Source: Clostridia bacterium (GTDB lineage: Bacteria; Bacillota; Clostridia; Oscillospirales; CAG-272). From it: a stretch of 64,000 nt of DNA. Each line of letters starts with the position of its first letter. The first letter of the stretch is position 1. The stretch covers positions 62,001 to 126,000 of the forward strand of contig JAFURQ010000011.1 of the NCBI GenBank assembly GCA_017471825.1. The letters run 5' to 3'. The notes below the pieces were generated by a model. It was given only the letters and a program-made list of their open reading frames with translations. It was not told the DNA's origin and searched no databases. The position numbers and the translations under genes are program-made. Below are positions 52,843 through 60,607 of the stretch, piece after piece.

Positions 52843-53232
52843 GACAATATCAATTTAAACGAAAACAACAAAAGCTTTCGACCTAATATTTATTGTCTAT
52901 AGCAACAAAAAAACAACTTAAAAGCATTAAAGCACTCTGCCTAAACAGCAAAGTGCTTTTTTCTTTTTCCTACGACCAATATATAGCCTAACTCTCTTCT
53001 TCCCTCGCCCCCCTGTCCTAAAATATATATAAATATTTAGTACTAGCTCTCTAACACCCTACATAAAGCTAAAGAAATCTTCCTCCCTCAAGCCGTCGTC
53101 CCTACTCTCCCGAAGCCGACGACCTACGCTTCCCTCGCCTCTCCCTCGGCTATCCCTTTCTCCCCCCGTGCCCCTGCCGCCGAGGTCGAAAACTTTTGTA
53201 CTTTTCAAGACGACGCGGCTTGTTCGACTACA
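52833..53232 (+). repeat. approximately 400-bp direct repeat, copy 2
   Basis: The second copy starts 613 bases after the first. It keeps the outer stem (53089-53100 with 53209-53222, 12 bp with a 2-base bulge), the inner CGACCT/AGGTCG pairing and the 5' hairpin. Differences fall mostly in the pyrimidine-rich middle and in unpaired positions. The 215 bases between the copies are AT-rich, unlike the repeat, and hold only the tiny open frame at 52750. Confidence 0.8.
52929..52968 (+). terminator. terminator-like hairpin in repeat copy 2
   Basis: Same sequence as in copy 1: AAAGCAC and GTGCTTT arms followed by TTTTCTTTTT. Its 5' arm shares AAAGCACTCTGCC with the perfect terminator at 53247, so the three may have a common origin. 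Confidence 0.55.
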
Positions 53233-53246
53233 ACTTATTTTAAACT

Positions 53247-53288
53247 AAAAAGCACTCTGCCAAATTCGGCAGAGTGCTTTTTCTTTTT
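53247..53288 (-). terminator. rho-independent terminator of the isomerase gene
   Basis: A long perfect stem (AAAAGCACTCTGCC with GGCAGAGTGCTTTT, 53247-53261 with 53268-53282) around AAATTC. T runs lie on both sides, so it may act in both directions between the repeat region and the convergent isomerase gene. Confidence 0.85.
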
Positions 53289-54140
53289 TTAATTTTCAGC
53301 TATTACTCTTTTAAGAAAATTGTATGCTAATATGATGTCTGCCTCGGGCGCTTTACCGACCTCGCGCTCGATCGTCAGAAATCCACGGTACCCTATTTCC
53401 TCCAGCGCTTTGAGATACGGTGGAAAATTCACACTGCCGGTGCCGAGGGGAACCTCCTCGAAGTACTTGATTTCTTCGATCCTATCGTGATCGATAACTC
53501 TATACACCTCCTCGGGATTACAGGGGATCAGCATATTTCCGTCCTTGGCGTGAGTATGTACTATATATTTTTGCAGGTTCTTTACCGCTTCAACCGAGTC
53601 GTCGCCCTTTACCATACAAAGATTTGCGGGGTCGAGGTTAACCGCAACGCCGGTGGAGCCGAGAGAATCAAGGAACCTTTTAAGAACCGCGGAGCTTTCG
53701 GGTCCTGTTTCAATAGCGAAATGAGCGCCAAGCGAATCCGCATAATTAGCGAGCTCATAGCACGCCTCTTGCATTATTTTATATCTATCGTGATTTTCGT
53801 CCTCGGGGACTACACCTATGTGAGTGGTGACTATATTGGTATTCAAATCCTTGGCAAGCTCGAGTATTCTCTTCGACTTTTCGATAAGTGCGGGATTCAA
53901 CGCCTTGTTTCCGAAGCCCTGCCCCAAATCACCGCAAAGAGCCGAAAACACAAGTCCTCTTCCCTCTACCTCGGAAAGCAGCTCGCGTCGTGCTGACGCG
54001 CTGAGATTTTCGGGAGAATTATCCCCCTTCGTTGCGTACATCTGAATGCCGTCCGCTCCTATTTCTGCGGCCTTTTTTATAGCCTCGCTCCTGGGAAGCT
54101 TAAATGACTCTAAAATCACTCCGATTGGAAAATTATACAT
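53289..54140 (-). CDS. sugar phosphate isomerase/epimerase (AP-endonuclease-2-type TIM barrel)
   Basis: A 283-residue TIM-barrel protein. It has AAEIGADGIQMYA, ALCGDLGQGF, VTTHIGVVPED, FAIETGPESSAVL, GVAVNLDPANLCM, VHTHAKDG and the terminal GYRGFLTIEREVG. The His, Glu, Asp and His residues in these strands are the divalent metal ligands typical of the family. The sugar substrate cannot be told. It starts one base after the dGTPase stop, so the two form an operon. Confidence 0.88.
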   Translation of the reverse strand: MYNFPIGVILESFKLPRSEAIKKAAEIGADGIQMYATKGDNSPENLSASARRELLSEVEGRGLVFSALCGDLGQGFGNKALNPALIEKSKRILELAKDLNTNIVTTHIGVVPEDENHDRYKIMQEACYELANYADSLGAHFAIETGPESSAVLKRFLDSLGSTGVAVNLDPANLCMVKGDDSVEAVKNLQKYIVHTHAKDGNMLIPCNPEEVYRVIDHDRIEEIKYFEEVPLGTGSVNFPPYLKALEEIGYRGFLTIEREVGKAPEADIILAYNFLKRVIAEN

Positions 54141-54141
54141 A

Positions 54142-55350
54142 TTATATCAAATCCTCAAAATATCCGTGATATTCAATGTGAAGCTTGCTGTTCGGGAAAA
54201 GGAAGTCGTAAAGCTCGGTGCAGTAATCATCTGTCATCGATGCCATATAGTCAACGACTATCTGATTAGGCTCGGTTTCGATGTAGGGCTTTGCGGCTTT
54301 ATAGTGATTTTCCGATATAAAATCTATATGATGCTTGAATATAGGCGAGGATTTGTTCCCCTCCTTGAGATCGCGAAGGAGCTTCATATACATACTCTGC
54401 ATCATAGGCTTTACAGTGGTATCGAGGACGCGCGAGATTTTCTCGGTTTTGTATATCTGCTCGTAATTATCGCGCTTTGCCTCTTTAAGACCGAGGTAGT
54501 GCTCCTCGTCGAGCATAATATAGGGCTTGCCGTAGCTATGCTCGATTATATTTACCTCAAGGTTATTGATTATTTCGGCATTTACGGTGCCTATTCCCGC
54601 ATCGCCAGAATACGAGGGGGTGAGCTTTGCCTTGATGGCATCCTGTCTGTCCTTACCGAGATAGGCTATAATGTCGCAAACGCGAACAACGCAGCCCTCG
54701 AGGGTTGAGGGTATGATTTTGAGAATATTTTGCTCGTCGACGTAGCAGCTCTCAACCATTTTGTCATAGGTTTCAAAGTCCGGCATTACCGAGGGGAAAT
54801 ACTCACTCATTTCAAACTCGCCGTTATGGCTGATTATACCGTCGAGGGTATCGAGGGTGAGGTTGTGGTCGAAGATGCCGTCGAGGACGCGGACGCTATG
54901 GACGTTGTGGTTGAAATATCTGCCGCACTCAGCCTGAAGAACCTCACTGATGTACTTCTCACCTGCGTGACCGAAGGGCGTATGTCCTATATCGTGCCCA
55001 AGTGCTATTGCTTCTATAAGGTCAAGATTGAGATTGAGGGCGGCACCGATGGATCGAGCTATGCGTGAAACAAGCTGAACGTGCAGTGCCCTTCTTGTTA
55101 TATCGTCGTTTTTATAGAAGGAAAAGACCTGAGTTTTGTCGGTATAGCGATTATAGTACGGGCTGTGCATAATTTTGTCAACGTCGCGCGCGTAGGCGGG
55201 TCGCCAAACCGATTCTCTGTCGGCATTTGGGTTACGGCGAATCGCGTTTTCGCTTTTTGCGCCAAAGCTCGGGCGAGTGCCGTTGGCGATATCTTCTCTT
55301 ATGCGTTCGGTGACTTGGGGCGAGAGCTTTTCATAAATTCGCTTTTCCAT
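54142..55350 (-). CDS. dgt: dGTPase-like HD-domain triphosphohydrolase
   Basis: A 402-residue HD hydrolase of the deoxyguanosinetriphosphatase family. Signatures are NPNADRESVWRPAYARDVDKIMHS-type N-terminus, HVQLVSRIARSIG, and the HD motif EAIALGHDIGHTPFGHAGE, with DGIISHNGEF and VVRVCDIIAYLGKDRQDA supplying further metal ligands. These enzymes cleave dNTPs to nucleosides and triphosphate. AAAGGAGG precedes the start. Confidence 0.93.
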   Translation of the reverse strand: MEKRIYEKLSPQVTERIREDIANGTRPSFGAKSENAIRRNPNADRESVWRPAYARDVDKIMHSPYYNRYTDKTQVFSFYKNDDITRRALHVQLVSRIARSIGAALNLNLDLIEAIALGHDIGHTPFGHAGEKYISEVLQAECGRYFNHNVHSVRVLDGIFDHNLTLDTLDGIISHNGEFEMSEYFPSVMPDFETYDKMVESCYVDEQNILKIIPSTLEGCVVRVCDIIAYLGKDRQDAIKAKLTPSYSGDAGIGTVNAEIINNLEVNIIEHSYGKPYIMLDEEHYLGLKEAKRDNYEQIYKTEKISRVLDTTVKPMMQSMYMKLLRDLKEGNKSSPIFKHHIDFISENHYKAAKPYIETEPNQIVVDYMASMTDDYCTELYDFLFPNSKLHIEYHGYFEDLI

Positions 55351-55387
55351 AATTCCTCCTTTATAGATAATATATTACTCTAAGATA

Positions 55388-55416
55388 ATTTTAACACATA
55401 TTATTCTTTAAGTCAA
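55388..55416 (-). promoter_or_regulatory. predicted promoter of the dgt-isomerase operon
   Basis: TTGACT (55416-55411), a 17-base spacer and TAAAAT (55393-55388) on the minus strand, about 35 bases before dgt. Confidence 0.65.
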
Positions 55417-55440
55417 GAAAAAATAATTCCGAGGAAAAAC

Positions 55441-55473
55441 AAAAGGACGGCTTGGGTTAGGAGCCGTCCTTTT
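55441..55473 (-). terminator. rho-independent terminator of rpsT
   Basis: An 11-bp stem AAAAGGACGGC/GCCGTCCTTTT (55441-55451 with 55463-55473) with an 11-base loop, followed on the minus strand by GTTTTTCC. Confidence 0.85.
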
Positions 55474-55485
55474 ATTATTGACATA

Positions 55486-55749
55486 TTATGCCATCGAGTT
55501 GTATTTGAGGGTGAACTGAGACTTCTTGTGAGCCGCGTTGTTCTTATGAAGGATACCGCGAGCAACTGCCTGGTCTACCTTCTTAACGGCAAGTCTGTAA
55601 AGTTCGGAAGCAGCAGTCTTGTCGCCTGCTTCTACAGCTGCATTAAACTTCTTAATAACAGTCTTGAGCTGGCTCTTAACCATCTGGTTCTGGAGAGCCT
55701 TGTTGCGGTTAACAAGAATACGCTTCTTTGCGGACTTGATATTAGCCAT
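55486..55749 (-). CDS. rpsT: 30S ribosomal protein S20
   Basis: An 87-residue, Lys/Ala-rich helical protein beginning MANIKSAKKRILVNRN, with KVDQAVARGILHKNNAAHKKSQ near the end, the S20 pattern. It binds 16S rRNA early in 30S assembly. It is monocistronic, behind a leader of about 110 bases from the predicted promoter at 55863. S20 synthesis is autoregulated in some bacteria, so a leader function is possible. Confidence 0.97.
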   Translation of the reverse strand: MANIKSAKKRILVNRNKALQNQMVKSQLKTVIKKFNAAVEAGDKTAASELYRLAVKKVDQAVARGILHKNNAAHKKSQFTLKYNSMA

Positions 55750-55862
55750 TTTATTTCTCCTTATTTATTAAAGGTAAGCATGTTTCCACTTTGACGTCGG
55801 CTGAGAGGGTCCGAGCATAAAAATTTGACATCAGATTACCGTTTTTTATCATACACCATTGA

Positions 55863-55891
55863 ATTGTAGCATATTTCACAAAAAAAATCAA
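55863..55891 (-). promoter_or_regulatory. predicted promoter of rpsT
   Basis: TTGATT (55891-55886), a 17-base spacer and TACAAT (55868-55863) on the minus strand, giving a leader of about 105 bases. It is divergent from the ylxM promoter 40 bases away. Confidence 0.65.
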
Positions 55892-55932
55892 GTGTTTTTT
55901 CAAAAAAAGACGAATATTTTTTTTAAAATCTA

Positions 55933-55961
55933 TTGACAAAGCAAGGAAAGTCTGTTATACT
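55933..55961 (+). promoter_or_regulatory. predicted promoter of ylxM-ffh-rpsP-khpA
   Basis: A perfect TTGACA (55933-55938), a 17-base spacer and TATACT (55956-55961), about 45 bases before ylxM. Confidence 0.8.
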
Positions 55962-56004
55962 TGTAAAGTAATTTGCTTTACACTTGCTTGAAGGGTGTGA
56001 TTTT

Positions 56005-56340
56005 TTGTTTGAAAAGAATATAAAGCTTGCATATTTGCTTGACTTTTACTACGACGTGCTTGACGAGCACGGAGCAAACATTATGAAGGCTTATTACGAG
56101 GACGACCTTTCCCTTGCGGAAATCGCGGAGGGCGAGGGCATCTCGCGCCAGGGTGTTCGCCATATTATAAAGAAATGCGAGGAACAAATACTGTTCCTTG
56201 AGGATAAGCTTGGTATGGCAAAGAGATACGCCGAATGCGAGGCGGCTATCGGCGAGCTTAGGGCTATCGCAGAGGACGCGAGCGAGCCAATTGCTAAGAG
56301 AATCGAAGAGGTTGTCAAAATTCTTGTAGAAGGAGTTTGA
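56005..56340 (+). CDS. ylxM: YlxM-family helix-turn-helix protein
   Basis: A 111-residue protein with a C-terminal coiled-coil-like helix. The TTG at 56005 (FEKNIKLAYLLDFYYDVLD) is chosen because GAAGGGTG lies 7-8 bases before it; a TTG at 55984 is possible. LAEIAEGEGISRQGVRHIIKK is a sigma-70 region-4-like helix-turn-helix (about residues 40-65). YlxM homologues are encoded next to ffh in Firmicutes and have been linked to signal recognition particle activity. It ends one base before ffh. Confidence 0.92.
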   Translation: MFEKNIKLAYLLDFYYDVLDEHGANIMKAYYEDDLSLAEIAEGEGISRQGVRHIIKKCEEQILFLEDKLGMAKRYAECEAAIGELRAIAEDASEPIAKRIEEVVKILVEGV

Positions 56341-56341
56341 G

Positions 56342-57676
56342 ATGTTCCAGAATCTTACGGAAAAGCTTTCCAACGCTTTTAAGAAATTCAAGAACAAGGG
56401 AAAACTCACCGAGGCTGACGTTAAGGAAGGTATGCGAGAGGTCAAGCTTGCCCTGCTCGAAGCCGACGTTAACTTCAAGGTTGTAAAGGACTTTATCAAG
56501 GCTGTAACGGAGCGCGCGGTCGGTGCTGAGGTGCTTGAGAGCTTGCTCCCCGCACAGCAGATAGTTAAGATAGTAAACGAGGAGCTCATTAAGCTTATGG
56601 GAAGCGAGGCTTCCAAGCTTGAGATCAGCTCAAGACCGCCGACAGTAGTTATGATGGTCGGTCTTCAGGGTGCAGGCAAGACAACGCATACGGGCAAGAT
56701 TGCCAATATGTTCAAGCACAAGGGTAAGAATCCCTTGCTTGTCGCTTGTGACGTTTACCGTCCTGCTGCTGTTGATCAGCTTAAAATTGTCGGTGAATCG
56801 GTGAATATTCCGGTATTCTCGATGGGTACGAAGATATCCCCCGTTGAGATAGCGAGAGCCGGCATTGAGCATGCCAAGAAGAACGGACACGATATGGTAT
56901 TTATAGATACCGCGGGTCGACTTCATATAGACGAGGAGCTTATGGGCGAGCTCGTCAAAATCAAGGAAGCGGTTAATCCCACGGAAATTCTGCTCGTCGT
57001 TGATGCTATGACGGGTCAGGATGCCGTTAACGTTGCAAAATCGTTTAACGATTTGCTTGACATCACGGGCGTTGTGCTTACAAAAATGGACGGCGACACC
57101 CGAGGCGGTGCGGCTCTGTCGGTTAAGTACATTACCGGAAAGCCGATAAAGTTTATCGGTACGGGAGAGAAGCTTGACGCTATTGAGCTCTTCCATCCCG
57201 ACAGAATGGCGTCGAGGATTCTTGGTATGGGAGATATTCTCTCTCTCATTGAGAAGGCGGAGGCGGCGTATGACGAAAAGAACGCCAAGGAGCTTGAGAA
57301 AAAGTTCAGAGAACAGACCTTTACTCTTGAGGATTTCCTTGAGCAGCTCCGTCAGCTGAAAAAGATGGGAAATCTCGACCAGCTGCTTGCAATGATGCCG
57401 GGTATGAACACCGGCGCGCTCAAGAATGCGCAGGTCGATGAAAAGCAGATGGTAAAAATCGAGGCAATAATCCTCTCTATGACACCCGAGGAAAGACTCA
57501 AGCCCGACCTTATAAACGGCTCGAGAAGAAGGCGCATTGCCAAGGGCTCGGGAACCACGGTTGAGGATATAAACAAGCTGTTACGTCAATTTGATCAGAT
57601 GAAGAAAATGATGAAGCAGCTGTCGGGAGGCGGAAAGCGCCGTATGTTCGGCAAGAAGCTCCCTTTCAATATGTGA
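56342..57676 (+). CDS. ffh: signal recognition particle protein Ffh
   Basis: A 444-residue SRP54-type GTPase. N-domain ([21 protein letters not shown]), G-domain with G1 [14 protein letters not shown] (about residue 107), [34 protein letters not shown] and the closing [10 protein letters not shown]. The Met-rich M-domain (about 300-444, [31 protein letters not shown]) binds 4.5S RNA and signal sequences. It targets membrane proteins to FtsY and SecYEG. Confidence 0.98.
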   Translation: MFQNLTEKLSNAFKKFKNKGKLTEADVKEGMREVKLALLEADVNFKVVKDFIKAVTERAVGAEVLESLLPAQQIVKIVNEELIKLMGSEASKLEISSRPPTVVMMVGLQGAGKTTHTGKIANMFKHKGKNPLLVACDVYRPAAVDQLKIVGESVNIPVFSMGTKISPVEIARAGIEHAKKNGHDMVFIDTAGRLHIDEELMGELVKIKEAVNPTEILLVVDAMTGQDAVNVAKSFNDLLDITGVVLTKMDGDTRGGAALSVKYITGKPIKFIGTGEKLDAIELFHPDRMASRILGMGDILSLIEKAEAAYDEKNAKELEKKFREQTFTLEDFLEQLRQLKKMGNLDQLLAMMPGMNTGALKNAQVDEKQMVKIEAIILSMTPEERLKPDLINGSRRRRIAKGSGTTVEDINKLLRQFDQMKKMMKQLSGGGKRRMFGKKLPFNM

Positions 57677-57728
57677 TATAATTTTATATTATAAAAAAAC
57701 AAACATCTATTTTTGGAGGAAAAGAAAA

Positions 57729-57974
57729 ATGGCAGTTAAAATCAGACTTACCAGAATGGGCAAAAAGAAGAACCCCTTCTACCGCGTTGTAGTAGCAGAC
57801 GAGAGAAGCCGTCGTGACGGTGCTCCCATCGATATCATCGGTTACTATGATCCCATGACCGAGCCTGCAGAGATCAAAATCGATGCTGAAAAGGCTACGA
57901 AGTGGCTCAACAACGGCGCACAGCCCACCGAGACTGTTAGAAGCCTTCTCAAGAAGAGCGAAATCATTAAGTAA
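57729..57974 (+). CDS. rpsP: 30S ribosomal protein S16
   Basis: An 81-residue S16 beginning [31 protein letters not shown]-type (shown by [19 protein letters not shown]) and [10 protein letters not shown]. It is an assembly protein of the 30S body. Position between ffh and khpA is the usual Firmicute order; rimM and trmD, often next, are absent here. TTTGGAGG precedes the start. Confidence 0.97.
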   Translation: MAVKIRLTRMGKKKNPFYRVVVADERSRRDGAPIDIIGYYDPMTEPAEIKIDAEKATKWLNNGAQPTETVRSLLKKSEIIK

Positions 57975-57997
57975 TGCTTGAGGGAGAGGAAGCGCAA

Positions 57998-58231
57998 ATG
58001 GATCTGAAGCAGATACTTACAGACATCGCGCGTGCAATCGTTGACACTCCCGACGCCGTTAACGTTACCGAAAACGTAGACGGAGATAACGTTGAGCTTA
58101 TTCTTACCGTTGCAGAGGACGACACCGGAATGGTTATCGGACGCCACGGCAAGATAGCCAAGGCTATCAGACAGATAATGAAGGCCGCAGCGAATACATG
58201 CGGTAAGCATGTTACTGTAGAGATACAGTAA
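57998..58231 (+). CDS. khpA: KH-domain RNA-binding protein KhpA (YlqC)
   Basis: A 77-residue single KH domain. The start at 57998 (MDLKQILTDIARAIVDTPD) follows GAGAGGAAG; an ATG at 57974 overlaps the rpsP stop but lacks a ribosome binding site. The KH GxxG loop is MVIGRHGKIAKAIRQIM. KhpA pairs with KhpB/Jag as a global RNA-binding protein in Gram-positives. It is the last gene of the cluster before a terminator. Confidence 0.95.
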   Translation: MDLKQILTDIARAIVDTPDAVNVTENVDGDNVELILTVAEDDTGMVIGRHGKIAKAIRQIMKAAANTCGKHVTVEIQ

Positions 58232-58236
58232 AAAGA

Positions 58237-58267
58237 ACTCCCGAGCAAAGCGCTCGGGAGTCTTTTT
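58237..58267 (+). terminator. bidirectional terminator between khpA and rsmA
   Basis: A 10-bp stem ACTCCCGAGC/GCTCGGGAGT around AAAGC, followed by CTTTTTATTTT; T runs on both strands serve both convergent genes. Confidence 0.88.
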
Positions 58268-59120
58268 ATTTTGCAAGCAGATTTGAAAGATTCACAAAAT
58301 CCTCAGTGGTTAATCTCTCGCCTCTTATGGATTCGTCAAGTCCAAGGGATTTGAGAGCTTCGGCAATTCTGCCCTTCTCTATATGTGGAAATTTAGCATT
58401 TATTGCATTTGTGAGTGTTTTTCTTCGCATCTCGAAGGCGGCTTTGATAAGGTCGCGGAAGAACGCCTCATCCTTCGGGTGATATATCGGAGTGGGATAT
58501 AAATCTATTCTCACTACCGCGCTATCCACCTTTGGTGCGGGGACAAAGGAGCCTGCTGTAACCTTAAAAAGCCTGCGTGCTGTGCCGTAGTATCCGAGGA
58601 CTGCGGTTATTGCTCCGTAGTCGCTTTTTCCTGCGGGGGCAACGAGCCTTGCGGCGACCTCATTCTGCACCATAACGGTTATCGAGGAGAACTTAACGCC
58701 CGATTCAAGAAGGCGCATAAGTATGGGGGTGGTGATGTAATACGGCAGATTTGCGCATACGGAGACCGACATTCCCTCAGAATACTCATCAACGAGTGCT
58801 TGTATATCGGTTTCCATTATATCGCCGTTGATTACGGTTACGTTGTCAAATTCTGCGAGAGTTTTGGCGAGGACGGGGATAAGGCCCTTATCTATTTCGA
58901 CTGCCACTACCCTTTTATACCGCAGTGCGAGCTCCTTGGTAAGACAGCCTATGCCGGGGCCGATTTCAAGAATCATACTGTTCTCATCGTCGGCACAAGA
59001 ATCGGCGATGTCCTCGGGGATTATTCTATTTATCAGGAAATTCTGACCGAATTCCTTGCGGAAGGTGATTCCCGCCTCTGCCATAACTTCCCTTATTACA
59101 GAAAGATTACAAAGATCCAT
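58266..59120 (-). CDS. rsmA: 16S rRNA (adenine(1518)-N(6)/adenine(1519)-N(6))-dimethyltransferase
   Basis: A 284-residue KsgA-type methyltransferase. The ATG at 59120 follows CAGGAG. It has KEFGQNFLINRIIPEDI, the SAM loop LEIGPGIGCLTKELA, VVAVEIDKGLIPVL, and the catalytic CANLPYYITTPILMRL. The C-terminal PAPKVDSAVVRID and EMRRKTLTNAI are family-typical. It dimethylates A1518/A1519 late in 30S assembly. The gene lies 22 bases after the tRNA-Thr terminator. Confidence 0.96.
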   Translation of the reverse strand: MDLCNLSVIREVMAEAGITFRKEFGQNFLINRIIPEDIADSCADDENSMILEIGPGIGCLTKELALRYKRVVAVEIDKGLIPVLAKTLAEFDNVTVINGDIMETDIQALVDEYSEGMSVSVCANLPYYITTPILMRLLESGVKFSSITVMVQNEVAARLVAPAGKSDYGAITAVLGYYGTARRLFKVTAGSFVPAPKVDSAVVRIDLYPTPIYHPKDEAFFRDLIKAAFEMRRKTLTNAINAKFPHIEKGRIAEALKSLGLDESIRGERLTTEDFVNLSNLLAK

Positions 59121-59142
59121 AGCTACTCCTGACGGTGATTTG

Positions 59143-59178
59143 AAAAAAGCAGATTTGCCGTGTGACAAATCTGCTTTT
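59143..59178 (-). terminator. terminator directly after tRNA-Thr
   Basis: A 13-bp perfect stem AAAAGCAGATTTG/CAAATCTGCTTTT around an 8-base loop, followed by TTCAAAT on the minus strand. Its first base is the last base of the tRNA CCA end. Confidence 0.85.
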
Positions 59179-59253
59179 GGAGCTGATGGCCGGACTTGAA
59201 CCGGCGACCTGCTGATTACGAATCAGCTGCTCTACCAACTGAGCCACACCAGC
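59178..59253 (-). tRNA. tRNA-Thr (CGU anticodon)
   Basis: The minus strand reads GCTGGTGTGGCTCAGTTGGT, continuing AGAGCAG with a D-loop, an anticodon stem CTGAT/ATCAG with loop TTCGTAA (anticodon CGU, decoding ACG), a GGTTCAAGTCC T-arm and an acceptor stem GCTGGTG/CATCAGC including one G-U. CCA is encoded. A TTGACA-N17-TAAAAT promoter lies upstream. It is a single tRNA, not part of a cluster. Confidence 0.95.
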
Positions 59254-59264
59254 AACTGCAAGAT

Positions 59265-59293
59265 ATTTTATCATTTTTTTTAGTATTTGTCAA
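59265..59293 (-). promoter_or_regulatory. predicted promoter of tRNA-Thr
   Basis: A perfect TTGACA (59293-59288), a 17-base spacer and TAAAAT (59270-59265) on the minus strand, about 12 bases before the mature 5' end of the tRNA. Confidence 0.75.
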
Positions 59294-59343
59294 TAGTTTT
59301 TTTGCTTTTATTTGAGTCTTTTGCGCCGTTTTTGGCAAAGCTC

Positions 59344-59372
59344 TTGAAAATTTTGTTATTTTGTGGTAAAAT
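59344..59372 (+). promoter_or_regulatory. predicted promoter of the acyltransferase-symporter pair
   Basis: TTGAAA (59344-59349), a 17-base spacer and TAAAAT (59367-59372), about 78 bases before the plsC-type start. The rest of the leader is AT-rich with no evident structure. Confidence 0.55.
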
Positions 59373-59449
59373 ATTTCAAAATGCTGTTTTTTAGTTTTGT
59401 TTTAATTTGATGATATAAAATTTACGCAGGATACCATGGGAGTGCAAAA

Positions 59450-60604
59450 ATGAAATTCAGGCACAGATTTTTTTATGCATTTTTCAGACCCCTTGTTATA
59501 CTCTTTAACAGAATAAAATTCGGATATAAATATAAAAAGGCAACCGATTTGCCCGAAAACTACATCGTTCTTTCAAATCACGCGACGGATTTCGACCCGA
59601 TTTTGGTTGCTTCAAGCTTCCCGAAGCAGATGTACTTCGTCGGAAGCGAGCATATAACCCGGTGGCCCGTGATCTATAAATTTCTTAAATTCGGCTTTGA
59701 GCCGATTATAAGGTATAAGGGTACGGTTGCGACCTCCACCGTTATGAAAATTTTGCGAAAGACTCGCGGTGGCGGAAACGTTTGTATGTTCGCCGAGGGT
59801 GTAAGAACCTGGGACGGCGTTACATCACCCATCCTTCCTTCAACAGCACAGCTTGTAAAGGCGGCGCGGTGCGGTCTTGTTACATACAAGCTGACGGGAG
59901 GATATTTTACAAGCCCGATGTGGAGCGAGGGCGGCGGAACGCGGCGCGGAGAGCTTCGCGGTGAGGTAGTCGGCGTTTACATTAAGGAACAGCTTGCCGC
60001 TATGAGCGACGACGAGGTTTTTGAAATTATCAATCGCGATCTTTACGAGGACGCATACGAGCGCCAGCTTGCAAATCCCAAGAGATACAAGGGAAAGCGG
60101 CTTGCCGAGAGGCTTGAAAACCTGCTCTTTATCTGTCCCGAGTGCAACGGTCACGGCACGATGTCATCAAGCGGTGACACGGTGAGCTGCACCTGCGGTC
60201 ATTCCTTCAGATATGACGAATATGGAATGCTTCACGGTACGAAATTTACCACGGTGCGTGATTTTGCGCGATGGCAAAAGGAAAAGGTGCGCGAGGACTG
60301 TGCCGAGGACGTAATATACACGGCGGAATCCGCATCGCTTTCTATAATTAAGAGCGGCTCCGCGATGCATATAACCGATGGTGCGATGTCGATGTCGCGC
60401 GAGGTACTGCGCGTGGGCGATGAGAGCTTTGAGCTTTCTAAGATACCAAACATGGCAATGCACGGCAAGCACGCACTTGTTTTTTCAACCAGTGACGGAT
60501 ATTTTGAAATTATTCCATCAAAAAATAGCACGACTCTGAAATTTCTTCTGCTTTTTGATGCTATCAAGGAATACAGCAATAAAAAAATAGAAACGGAGTT
60601 ATAA
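59450..60604 (+). CDS. PlsC-type 1-acyl-sn-glycerol-3-phosphate acyltransferase with a zinc-ribbon extension
   Basis: A 384-residue protein. The N-terminal acyltransferase domain (about 1-210) has SNHATDFDPILVAS (the HxxxxD motif) and MFAEGVRTWDG (the FPEGxR-like block), as in PlsC. After it lies a CPEC...CTC cysteine set (about residues 226-246, a zinc-ribbon pattern) and a beta-rich C-terminal part of unknown fold. The enzyme probably acylates lysophosphatidic acid or a similar lipid at the membrane. The zinc ribbon and long C-terminus are not usual for PlsC. GGGAGTG precedes the start. Confidence 0.82.
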   Translation: MKFRHRFFYAFFRPLVILFNRIKFGYKYKKATDLPENYIVLSNHATDFDPILVASSFPKQMYFVGSEHITRWPVIYKFLKFGFEPIIRYKGTVATSTVMKILRKTRGGGNVCMFAEGVRTWDGVTSPILPSTAQLVKAARCGLVTYKLTGGYFTSPMWSEGGGTRRGELRGEVVGVYIKEQLAAMSDDEVFEIINRDLYEDAYERQLANPKRYKGKRLAERLENLLFICPECNGHGTMSSSGDTVSCTCGHSFRYDEYGMLHGTKFTTVRDFARWQKEKVREDCAEDVIYTAESASLSIIKSGSAMHITDGAMSMSREVLRVGDESFELSKIPNMAMHGKHALVFSTSDGYFEIIPSKNSTTLKFLLLFDAIKEYSNKKIETEL

Positions 60605-60607
60605 TTT

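Noticed and set aside
52220-53232. Insertion sequence or composite transposon bounded by the direct repeats
   Set aside because: There is no transposase frame, no terminal inverted repeats and no target duplication; the segment between the copies is only about 215 bases.
52220-53232. CRISPR array
   Set aside because: Only two copies, each about 400 bases; there are no short regular repeats or spacers and no cas genes.
55751-55939. Open frame of 62 codons upstream of rpsT on the minus strand
   Set aside because: No ribosome binding site; it spans the rpsT promoter and leader, so it is most likely chance.
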